From Endomicrobium sp. (GTDB taxonomy: Bacteria; Elusimicrobiota; Endomicrobiia; Endomicrobiales; Endomicrobiaceae), in assembly GCA_031273885.1 (NCBI GenBank), contig JAISRA010000016.1:1-5465 (forward strand): DNA of 5,465 nucleotides. The letters are read 5' to 3'. A program made the translations under genes and the position numbers. Positions 1-5,465 of the stretch are shown here, piece by piece; within the stretch, counting starts at the first letter, position 1, and each line of letters starts with the position of its first letter. The notes beneath the pieces are model-generated. The model was not told the DNA's origin, did not search any database, and saw only the letters and a program-made list of their open reading frames with translations.

Positions 1-497
1 CATAGATATCTTTTATTTTTAATAATCTGTTCTCCAGTCAAGAAAGCAACACAATACGTTTCCTTAGTAGGATAAGATACAAAAATAACTTGTTTAAAGC
101 TTTTTTTACTGTCCTTCCCGAATATGAAGTTCACAAATTGTTTTGCTGTAGAATGCACTGTTCCTAAAATAGGAAGTTTTTTAATAAAATTTTCCACAAA
201 TTTTAAAACACTTTTTCCAAAAACCCTATTTGCAATAAATCCAAGAGTCGCTATGCTTAACAGAGATATCAAAAAACTAGAAAATTTTGCTATAGTATGC
301 ACCCAGTATTTATCAACAACAAAATAATTAATAACAGGAAAAGCAAAATTACTTACCCATTTAAAAATAACAGCCATAATAAAATATGTAAGCCATAAAG
401 GAATTATGATTATTAAACCAGTTCCTAAATATGTTTTAACCAAAATTGTTAATTTATCTTTTAGATTTTTTTTATACCGTTGCTCGCTATTTTCCAT
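1..497 (-). CDS. DUF502 family inner-membrane protein (partial, C-terminus beyond left edge)
   Basis: Uncharacterised membrane protein of the DUF502 family; no biochemical role is established. The reading frame opens at the ATG at 495-497 and stays open for 165 codons to the window edge, so the C-terminus is missing. A basic N-terminal tail (residues 1-20) precedes two hydrophobic segments at about 22-46 and 68-90. After these come the family-typical stretch LPILGTVHSTAKQF (108-121), matching the usual 'iPlv..iY...Kq' motif, and VIFVSYPTKETYCVAFLTGE (137-156), matching the usual 'VvlveyPr.g...igFvTGe' motif. An AAAGGA ribosome binding site lies 8 bases before the ATG. The start overlaps the last 11 bases of the upstream mutase pseudogene, so the pair was once an operon with coupled translation. 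The frame has no visible lesion, even across an A7 run near residue 130. The family call is from recognised motifs; a cell-envelope role is only inferred. Confidence 0.85.
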   Translation of the reverse strand, partial: MENSEQRYKKNLKDKLTILVKTYLGTGLIIIIPLWLTYFIMAVIFKWVSNFAFPVINYFVVDKYWVHTIAKFSSFLISLLSIATLGFIANRVFGKSVLKFVENFIKKLPILGTVHSTAKQFVNFIFGKDSKKSFKQVIFVSYPTKETYCVAFLTGEQIIKNKRYL

Positions 498-1034
498 AAA
501 CAAATTCCTTTCCTATCTTTAAAAGTTTTTTTAGTTTGGTTCGTGAATCAGACTCCATATATACTCTTACCACAAGTTCCGTACCAGAAAGTCTAAATCC
601 TATCCATGTATTATCACTTAAAATAAATTTATCACCGTCAAGAGATACATTCCTTTGAATTTTCATACCTGCAATGTTGTTAAAAGCTTTATTTTTTAAA
701 GTGGCTCTAAAAGTATTTATAGTTTTATGATCCAAATGAAAATTAAGTCTTGACGTTAAAACTTCTCCGGTAAGTTTTTTATATCTTTTAACAATTCTAT
801 TAAAGATTTTTTATTCATTGCTACGGCTTCAACTATCAAAAGAGAAGCTAAAATCCCGTCTTTTTCTGGGACATGTCCTTTTATTGTAAAACCACCTGAT
901 TCCTAACCGCCAATCATTAATTTATCCGGATTATTTTCCATAACGTCCCCAATATACTTAAATCCTACAGGAGTTTCAACAACTTCAATCTTCCTTTCTA
1001 TTAACGCAAAAAACAAAGAGTGAATTTGCAAACT
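487..1034 (-). pseudogene. Phosphoglucomutase/phosphomannomutase (alpha-D-phosphohexomutase) remnant
   Basis: Intact members interconvert hexose 1- and 6-phosphates in the cytosol, feeding sugar nucleotide and glycogen metabolism. Only about 182 codons remain of a family usually near 450-470 residues. Reading leftward, domain III begins with a degenerate segment (about 1034-1005) and the clear motif VETPVGFKYIGDVM (978-939). It then reaches the sugar-binding loop, where the expected GGEES reads GG-stop-ES: TAG at 903-905 replaces a probable GAG. The frame continues through KGHVPEKDGILASLL and then shifts at an A6 run (T6 at 775-780 on the plus strand). Adding one A restores LLKDIKKLTGEV and joins the second frame. 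That frame carries domain IV, with DGDKF and the phosphate-binding RLSGTE loop, and stops at TAG 487-489. The residue after SGTE is Leu where Pro is usual (CTT, one step from CCT). Domains I and II, including the catalytic serine and the metal-binding loop, are absent. The exact substrate (glucose or mannose phosphate) cannot be told. Confidence 0.9.
506..511 (-). promoter_or_regulatory. Ribosome binding site of the DUF502 gene
   Basis: AAAGGA on the minus strand sits 8 bases upstream of the ATG at 495-497. It lies inside the last codons of the broken mutase gene, so the DUF502 gene can initiate independently of translation of that gene. This supports the chosen start. Confidence 0.6.
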
Positions 1035-1135
1035 AATCACAATTAGAAAAACTTTTCAGCATCGATGGCAATATAAATTATAGTGATAAACTGCAAACTA
1101 TAGGTTTTAATATAAACTCAAACCATGTGCCATAA

Positions 1136-1155
1136 CAGCTTTTATCATAAAGCTG
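1136..1155. repeat. Short perfect inverted repeat, 7-bp arms with 6-base loop
   Basis: CAGCTTT (1136-1142) and AAAGCTG (1149-1155) are exact inverted copies around TATCAT. The repeat lies about 45 bases upstream of the -35 box of the PBP1A promoter, in the gap left by the eroded mutase gene. There is no T-run on either side, so it does not look like an intrinsic terminator. It could be an operator or chance; a 7-bp arm in AT-rich DNA is weak evidence. Nothing else recognisable is seen in 1035-1199 apart from an exact 9-base direct repeat, TGCAAACTA, at 1027-1035 and 1092-1100. Confidence 0.3.
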
Positions 1156-1199
1156 ACACGCCAAAAACAAATACAAATCAGTGATGGATTCTACTAAAT

Positions 1200-1229
1200 T
1201 TGACACCTAAAAGCAAAAATGGGTATAAT
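1200..1229 (+). promoter_or_regulatory. Consensus sigma-70 promoter for the PBP1A gene
   Basis: A perfect -35 box TTGACA (1200-1205) and a perfect -10 box TATAAT (1224-1229) are separated by 18 bases. Transcription is expected to begin around 1235-1239, for example at G1236 or at A1239, which is the first base of the ATG. The resulting 5' leader would be 0 to about 4 bases, too short for a Shine-Dalgarno site, and none is visible before the ATG. Both hexamers matching consensus exactly makes chance unlikely even in AT-rich DNA, but the start point itself is inferred. Confidence 0.8.
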
Positions 1230-1238
1230 TCGTCTGTC

Positions 1239-3359
1239 ATGAAACTAAACAGACTAAAAAAAAAATCTTTTTCAAGAGTTTTTACAAAAGCAGTCATTAT
1301 TGCACTTTTAACAGTTATTGCTGGCAAAATTACTACAAACTTTATAGACAGTCTTCCGTCAACACAACAACTTTGGAATTATACTCCTGACTTATCTACA
1401 AAAATTTATGACAAAGACAATAATTTAGTAGCCGAGCTTTTTACCGAAAAACGCGCGCTCACACCTATAAACAATATACCTGTTAATCTTCAAAACGCAT
1501 TTATATCAATCGAAGACAATGATTTTTTTAAACACTGGGGAATTTCTACAAAAGGAATCATACGTGCTTTCTCAAAAATGTTATTAAAAGGCAGAGTTGT
1601 TGAAGGCGGTTCCACTATAACGCAACAACTTGCAAAAACAATATTTTTGACACGTGACAAAACATTAATTAGAAAAATTAAAGAAGTACTATTAACTATA
1701 CAGCTTGAAAAGCACTATTCAAAAGATGAAATTTTGCAGTTCTATATAAATCAGATATATTTTGGAAGCGGCGCATACGGCGTTCAAGCGGCGGCAGAAA
1801 TATACTTTAATAAAGATGTACAGGATTTAAACCTTGCAGAATGCGCGACTCTTGCTGCAATACCCAAATCTCCTAATTATTACAATCCTTTTAAAAATGC
1901 AGAAGCTTCTCTTGCAAGAAGAAATCTTGTTTTACTGAGAATGAGAGAACTTGGATATATTACAAAAAAACAAGAAAAAGAAGCCTTAAAAACTTTCCTG
2001 CCTGTAAAAGAGAATGCATTAGAAGATAAAAAAAGTCATTATTTTATAGAGTTTTTAAGAATAACACTTGAACCAAAGTATGGAACAAACATTTTGTTGA
2101 AGGGCGGACTTTCAATCTATACAACTCTCGACACTCAAATGCAAAAAGCCGCCGAAAAAGCGCTTGAAGAAGCTCTTTCAAGATTTGACGAAGATAAATT
2201 AAAAACCTTAGTGAAAAGCAATAAAGAGCCGGTCAAAGTACAGGGCGCACTTATAGCTTTAGATCCTAAAAATGGAGCTATAAGAGCAATGATAGGTGGA
2301 CGTAATTTTAATGAGTCACAATTTAACAGAGCCACTCAGGCAAAAAGACAGGCGGGATCTGCCTTCAAACCGTTTGTATATCTTACAGCAATTGAGGAAG
2401 GATTTACGCCGTCAACTATTCTTGATGATAAACCAATGGTTTTTGTTTATAAAAGAAATACTTGGGACTTGGTTTCACGGGATACAACAGCCCTTGAAAC
2501 AATTGCAGAAACAGTATCAGAAAACGATTTAATCGACACAAGTAAAATCTGGGCACCTACAAACTACGGTAAAAAATACAGAGGTCATGTGACTTTAAAA
2601 ACAGCTCTTGCTTTATCTATAAATACTTGTGCCGTCGAACTGATTATGAAAGTAACTCCTACAAAAGTTATACAAACTGCAAGAAATTTAGGTATAACAA
2701 CACCACTTTCCAATTCTTTTTCGCTTGCTTTGGGAACAGGTGACGTAATTTTACAGGAAATGGTTTCGGCATTTGCAACTTTTGCTTCCGGAGGTATTAA
2801 AACTACTCCTTATGTTATAACAAAAATAACTGATAAAGATGGAAAAATTTTAGAAGAAAGTCTACCTGAACAAAAAGAAGTCCTTTCTTCTCAAGTCTGT
2901 TTTATTGTAACTAATATGCTTAAAGCCGTTGTAGAAAAAGGTAGTGGCTGGTACGCAAAAAATTTAGGAAGACCATGCGCCGGAAAAACAGGTACGACAA
3001 ACGACTCAAGTGACGCATGGTTTATAGGGTATACACCTCAGCTTGTTGCTGGAGTATGGGTAGGTTACGACGACCGTTCAATATCACTTGGAGACAGAGT
3101 TACCGGCGGTGGTATTGCTTGTCCCATATGGACGTGTTTTATGAAAGATGCCCTTTATGGCAAACCAATAATAGATTTTACACAGCCGGAAAATATAGAA
3201 TGGGCATTAATTGACCCAAGTACTGGACTTCTTGCTCAAAGTAACACGCCAAATGCGTCTTTAGAAGCATTTAGAAAAGGAACAGCTCCAACGACGCATT
3301 ATTATAATCAAATAGGTTTTGAACATAACAGACAAAACTTAAACATAGAGACTAAATGA
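1239..3359 (+). CDS. mrcA: Penicillin-binding protein 1A, bifunctional glycosyltransferase/transpeptidase
   Basis: Class A PBP that polymerises lipid II into glycan strands and cross-links the stem peptides on the outer face of the inner membrane. Numbering is from the ATG at 1239 (706 residues). A basic cytoplasmic tail and one membrane anchor (about 15-30) come first. The GT51 domain follows, with EDNDFFKHWG (92-101, E92 the likely catalytic base), GGSTITQQLAK (123-133), RKIKE (145-149) and the later conserved stretches at about 162-186 and 201-218. The transpeptidase domain has SAFK (S374 nucleophile, K377), SIN (460-462) and KTGTTN (583-588), so both active sites look complete. The frame extends upstream to a TTG at 1200, but that TTG is the -35 box, so the ATG is preferred; the mRNA would be almost leaderless. 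The SAFK-to-SxN distance is 86 residues, longer than usual, owing to extra sequence at about 405-437. Stop is TGA, 6 bp from the convergent rng stop. The family assignment is very secure; the 1A subtype is likely. Confidence 0.95.
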   Translation: MKLNRLKKKSFSRVFTKAVIIALLTVIAGKITTNFIDSLPSTQQLWNYTPDLSTKIYDKDNNLVAELFTEKRALTPINNIPVNLQNAFISIEDNDFFKHWGISTKGIIRAFSKMLLKGRVVEGGSTITQQLAKTIFLTRDKTLIRKIKEVLLTIQLEKHYSKDEILQFYINQIYFGSGAYGVQAAAEIYFNKDVQDLNLAECATLAAIPKSPNYYNPFKNAEASLARRNLVLLRMRELGYITKKQEKEALKTFLPVKENALEDKKSHYFIEFLRITLEPKYGTNILLKGGLSIYTTLDTQMQKAAEKALEEALSRFDEDKLKTLVKSNKEPVKVQGALIALDPKNGAIRAMIGGRNFNESQFNRATQAKRQAGSAFKPFVYLTAIEEGFTPSTILDDKPMVFVYKRNTWDLVSRDTTALETIAETVSENDLIDTSKIWAPTNYGKKYRGHVTLKTALALSINTCAVELIMKVTPTKVIQTARNLGITTPLSNSFSLALGTGDVILQEMVSAFATFASGGIKTTPYVITKITDKDGKILEESLPEQKEVLSSQVCFIVTNMLKAVVEKGSGWYAKNLGRPCAGKTGTTNDSSDAWFIGYTPQLVAGVWVGYDDRSISLGDRVTGGGIACPIWTCFMKDALYGKPIIDFTQPENIEWALIDPSTGLLAQSNTPNASLEAFRKGTAPTTHYYNQIGFEHNRQNLNIETK

Positions 3360-3363
3360 TTTT

Positions 3364-3381
3364 AATTATTCAAAAATAATT
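3364..3381. terminator. Possible weak AT-only hairpin between the convergent stop codons
   Basis: AATTATT (3364-3370) and AATAATT (3375-3381) form a 7-bp stem with a CAAA loop. It is followed on the plus strand by a T-rich stretch ending in TTTTT at about 3386-3391. It overlaps the last codons and stop of rng. A stem with no G or C would be a poor terminator, but it is the only candidate in the 6-bp gap between the two genes, and no GC-rich terminator is visible on either strand. Confidence 0.2.
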
Positions 3382-4790
3382 TGATATTTTTCACGCGTTA
3401 TTTCTGTGCTTGATTCAATATCAAACTCTCTATTGAACAGTTCTTTAAGCCTTGTTTTTCTCTCTTTAAAGTATTCAACGACATCGGAATTTAATTTTAT
3501 TTTTATTCTCATACAACCATCGAGTTTTAGTTGCTTTATTTCATCGCATACATTAATAAAAATGGACTCTCTTGAAAGTACTAAACCTAACCCGTGGCAA
3601 GTAGGGCACATATCTCCGTGATAAGAAAAAAGCGACTCTCTTTTTCTCTGTCTCGTCATTTCTATAAGACCAAGTCTTGTTATTGGCCATATCTTTATTT
3701 TCGCCTTGTCACCTTTTGTAGCATTGCAAAGTTTTTTTAAAACTTTTTGTCTATTCGTTGATTTTTTCATATCTATAAAATCAATAACAATTATACCACC
3801 TATATTTCTAAGTCTTAACTGTCTTGCAATCTCTTGTGCCGCTTCAAGATTTGTAAGCACGGCTGTATCTTCCTGCGAAAACTCCTCAGTAAACTTACCA
3901 CTGTTAACATCGATAGCACAAAGAGATTCCGCTTCTTGAATTATAATATAACCTCCAGATTGAAGCTTTGTTTTGTTTGAGCGCAACATTTCGATTTCCT
4001 CTTCAATGCCACATGCTTTAAATATTGGCGTTTTGCCGTTGTAAAGGACAATTCTATCAAGGAATTCGGGGGATATTATTTTGACAAATTCAGCAACATC
4101 TTTAAGCTCTTTCTGTGAGTCTATACGCATTAGCATAACATCATCTGTAAAATGATCTCTTATTGTTTGGAATACTAATCTTAAATCTTTATGTATAAGG
4201 CTCCTAGAATTTGCATCGTTAAATCTTCCTACTATAGACAACCAAAGTCTAACTAGATATTTTATTTCATTGTTAACTTCATTTTCTGTTGCTTCTTCAG
4301 CTTCGGTTCTTACTATTATGCTGCCAGGAATATCTTTTTTGAGCTCTGTAATTATAGCTCTTAACCTATCATGTTCTTGTTTGTCCTTGATATTTTTTGA
4401 TATACCTATCCTGTTGCCGAAAGGCATATACACTAAAAGTCTTCCAGGAAGAGAAATATTCATAGTTATTTTAGGTCCTTTTGTACTTATTGATTCTTTA
4501 TAAACCTGAACCATGATATCCTGACCTATTTTAATCATATTTTCGACATTTTTTTCTTCACACTGTGCTATTATATCGTTAACACAAAGATAGCCGCTTC
4601 TACCAAAGCCTATATCTACAAACACAGAACCAAGCGCTGGAACAATATTTTGCACTGTACCTTTATAAATATTGTTTAATATTTTCCCGGACTCTCTTCT
4701 CTCAATAAACAAGTCAAAAAGTTTACCGCCTTCAAGCACGGCAACTTTTATTTCTTCCTGTGTTCTGTTAACTATTATTTCTTTTTTCAC
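3366..4790 (-). CDS. rng: Ribonuclease G/E family endoribonuclease
   Basis: Single-strand-specific endoribonuclease of the RNase E/G family, acting in rRNA maturation and mRNA turnover in the cytoplasm. The 474 residues match the length of RNase G (catalytic core only, without the long C-terminal scaffold of RNase E). An S1-type RNA-binding region lies at about 35-120 (IYKGTV, then FVDIGFGRSGYL at 57-68). The 5'-sensor region includes RTEAEEA (161-167). The DNase I-like catalytic part carries AIDVNSG (D294) and IVIDFIDM (D337), which correspond to the two Mg-binding aspartates of E. coli RNase E (D303 and D346). The Zn-link CPTC (395-398) follows LGLIEMTRQRKR. All key residues are present. 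The start is GTG (4788-4790), with AAGGA 10 bases upstream. The DUF2344 gene lies 161 bp upstream on the same strand. No strong promoter is visible in that gap, so cotranscription is likely but unproven. Confidence 0.95.
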   Translation of the reverse strand: MKKEIIVNRTQEEIKVAVLEGGKLFDLFIERRESGKILNNIYKGTVQNIVPALGSVFVDIGFGRSGYLCVNDIIAQCEEKNVENMIKIGQDIMVQVYKESISTKGPKITMNISLPGRLLVYMPFGNRIGISKNIKDKQEHDRLRAIITELKKDIPGSIIVRTEAEEATENEVNNEIKYLVRLWLSIVGRFNDANSRSLIHKDLRLVFQTIRDHFTDDVMLMRIDSQKELKDVAEFVKIISPEFLDRIVLYNGKTPIFKACGIEEEIEMLRSNKTKLQSGGYIIIQEAESLCAIDVNSGKFTEEFSQEDTAVLTNLEAAQEIARQLRLRNIGGIIVIDFIDMKKSTNRQKVLKKLCNATKGDKAKIKIWPITRLGLIEMTRQRKRESLFSYHGDMCPTCHGLGLVLSRESIFINVCDEIKQLKLDGCMRIKIKLNSDVVEYFKERKTRLKELFNREFDIESSTEITREKYQIIFE

Positions 4791-4800
4791 GTTCTTCTTG

Positions 4801-4805
4801 TCCTT
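4801..4805 (-). promoter_or_regulatory. Ribosome binding site of rng
   Basis: AAGGA on the minus strand lies 10 bases before the GTG at 4788-4790. This supports GTG as the start. The frame upstream of the GTG has no ATG before it meets a stop codon. Confidence 0.5.
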
Positions 4806-4951
4806 ACTACTATAAATCTTTTCTTATCTGTAAAAACACTATTTCTAAAAAACAAAATTTTCATATTGCTGAATAGAAAAAATCTGAACACTTTGCACTA
4901 TGTCACAAGAAAAATAAATAGCGATGACAGGTATATGTATGTTTTTGCATT

Positions 4952-5465
4952 TCACAGTTCGCATATTTCCCCATTTTTTATTTCGATGTACAACTCAGTT
5001 CTTTCTATGGCGTATATTAAGGCATAATTTTCTTGATTCCTAAATATCTTATGCAAAATTATTTCAGGCTTTACAGTTTTACCTACACCGAAACGAAGTC
5101 GTAATTTTAGAATACCATTTTCGTTTCTAAAAGATTTTATCAGTGGTTTAGCATCAATTTCAATAATTCCCCCTTTTTTTGTCTTTTCTACCAAAATTTT
5201 TTCTTGAGATAAAAATCTGTCAATCATTTCCTGTGAAATATTTGTATCTTTTATTTCATATTCTGCAACATTTGACAAAATATCTATAGCAGGAAAAGTT
5301 AAAGGAACCTTTTTCACGCTTAACAACCGAAACCCATTTGGTAGTACCTTTGAAAATTTCATTTTTACATCTTCAGGATTAACTTCTTGCGTAAAATATA
5401 ATTCCATGTATTCACTTGAACTTTCATGTCCTACATAAGATGGCGGACCATAAGATGATTTAACC
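4952..5465 (-). CDS. Radical SAM-linked protein, DUF2344/TIGR03936 family (partial, N-terminus beyond right edge)
   Basis: Member of a family encoded next to, or fused to, a B12-binding radical SAM protein; its molecular role is not established. The first ATG in this frame is at 5405-5407, but the frame is open to the window edge and the extra 19 residues fit the family. YGPPSYVGHESSSEYMEL, reading into the later Met, matches the usual 'fGPalplGveS.aEYldl' stretch, so the Met at 5407 is internal and roughly 40 N-terminal residues are missing. 170 residues are visible. They include VNPEDVKMKFSKVLPNGFRLL, typical of the family ('dpeev...ln..lPeGlrvl'), and end CEL with stop TGA at 4952-4954. 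The radical SAM partner would be expected just upstream, outside the window. rng follows on the same strand, a common arrangement. The frame is intact. Confidence in the family is good; function is unknown. Confidence 0.85.
   Translation of the reverse strand, partial: VKSSYGPPSYVGHESSSEYMELYFTQEVNPEDVKMKFSKVLPNGFRLLSVKKVPLTFPAIDILSNVAEYEIKDTNISQEMIDRFLSQEKILVEKTKKGGIIEIDAKPLIKSFRNENGILKLRLRFGVGKTVKPEIILHKIFRNQENYALIYAIERTELYIEIKNGEICEL

Noticed and set aside
124..327. Plus-strand 67-codon frame
   Set aside because: It lies opposite the well-supported DUF502 coding frame and shows no protein-like motifs.
487..735. Stand-alone 82-residue gene beginning at a TTG
   Set aside because: The TTG is a leucine codon inside the HLDHKT stretch of the mutase; the homology continues upstream in the same frame and then across a frameshift, so this is a pseudogene fragment.
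1043..1078. Possible remnant of the mutase metal-binding loop (IAIDAEKFF on the minus strand)
   Set aside because: It resembles the 'IATDgDADRF' motif only loosely, and the roughly 60-80 residues that should separate it from domain III are missing; too weak to annotate.
1136..1155. Inverted repeat as an intrinsic terminator
   Set aside because: No T-run follows on either strand and the stem is short.
1200..1238. Upstream TTG start giving a 13-residue longer PBP1A
   Set aside because: The TTG is part of a perfect -35 box and the intervening codons contain the -10 box, so this stretch would not be in the mRNA made from that promoter.
3406..4503. Several plus-strand frames of 70-77 codons
   Set aside because: They are antisense shadows of the rng gene, which has full catalytic motifs in its own frame.
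5405..5407. ATG as the real start of the DUF2344 protein
   Set aside because: The frame remains open to the edge, and the 19 upstream residues match the conserved family stretch 'GP..vG.ES.sEYmel'.

Overview
This is an AT-rich bacterial chromosomal window with ordinary housekeeping genes and one decaying gene. The protein styles are a class A PBP1A, an RNase E/G protein, a radical SAM-linked DUF2344 protein and a DUF502 membrane protein. Together with C-to-T and G-to-T type lesions in a broken sugar-phosphate mutase, they suggest a Gram-negative lineage undergoing genome reduction. My best guess is an Elusimicrobia/Endomicrobium-like gut symbiont. That is an impression from protein style, not a database result, and confidence in it is low to moderate.

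Left part (1-1034, minus strand): a pgm/manB-type phosphohexomutase pseudogene leads directly into a DUF502-family inner-membrane protein, which runs off the left edge. The mutase has lost its N-terminal half, carries an in-frame TAG inside its sugar-binding GEES loop, and has a -1 frameshift in an A6 run. Its last 11 bases overlap the start of the DUF502 gene, whose ribosome binding site lies inside the pseudogene tail.

Middle (1035-3359, plus strand): a short non-coding stretch leads to a near-perfect sigma-70 promoter (TTGACA, 18 bp, TATAAT) and then an intact bifunctional penicillin-binding protein 1A. The longest possible reading frame starts at a TTG that is the -35 box itself. The real start is therefore almost certainly the ATG at 1239, only a few bases from the predicted transcription start, which implies a leaderless or near-leaderless mRNA.

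Right part (3366-5465, minus strand): an intact RNase G/E-family endoribonuclease converges on the PBP gene with 6 bp between their stop codons. Upstream of it, after a 161-bp gap, is a DUF2344 radical SAM-linked protein that is open at the right edge. The order DUF2344 then rng is a familiar one in bacteria, often continuing to rplU/rpmA; here it ends at the convergent PBP gene.

No mobile element, CRISPR array, tRNA or rRNA was seen, and I did not find a novel multi-gene system. The most useful observations are the leaderless promoter/start arrangement, the multi-lesion pseudogene coupled to a live downstream gene, and an apparent insertion of about 28 residues close to the PBP transpeptidase active site.
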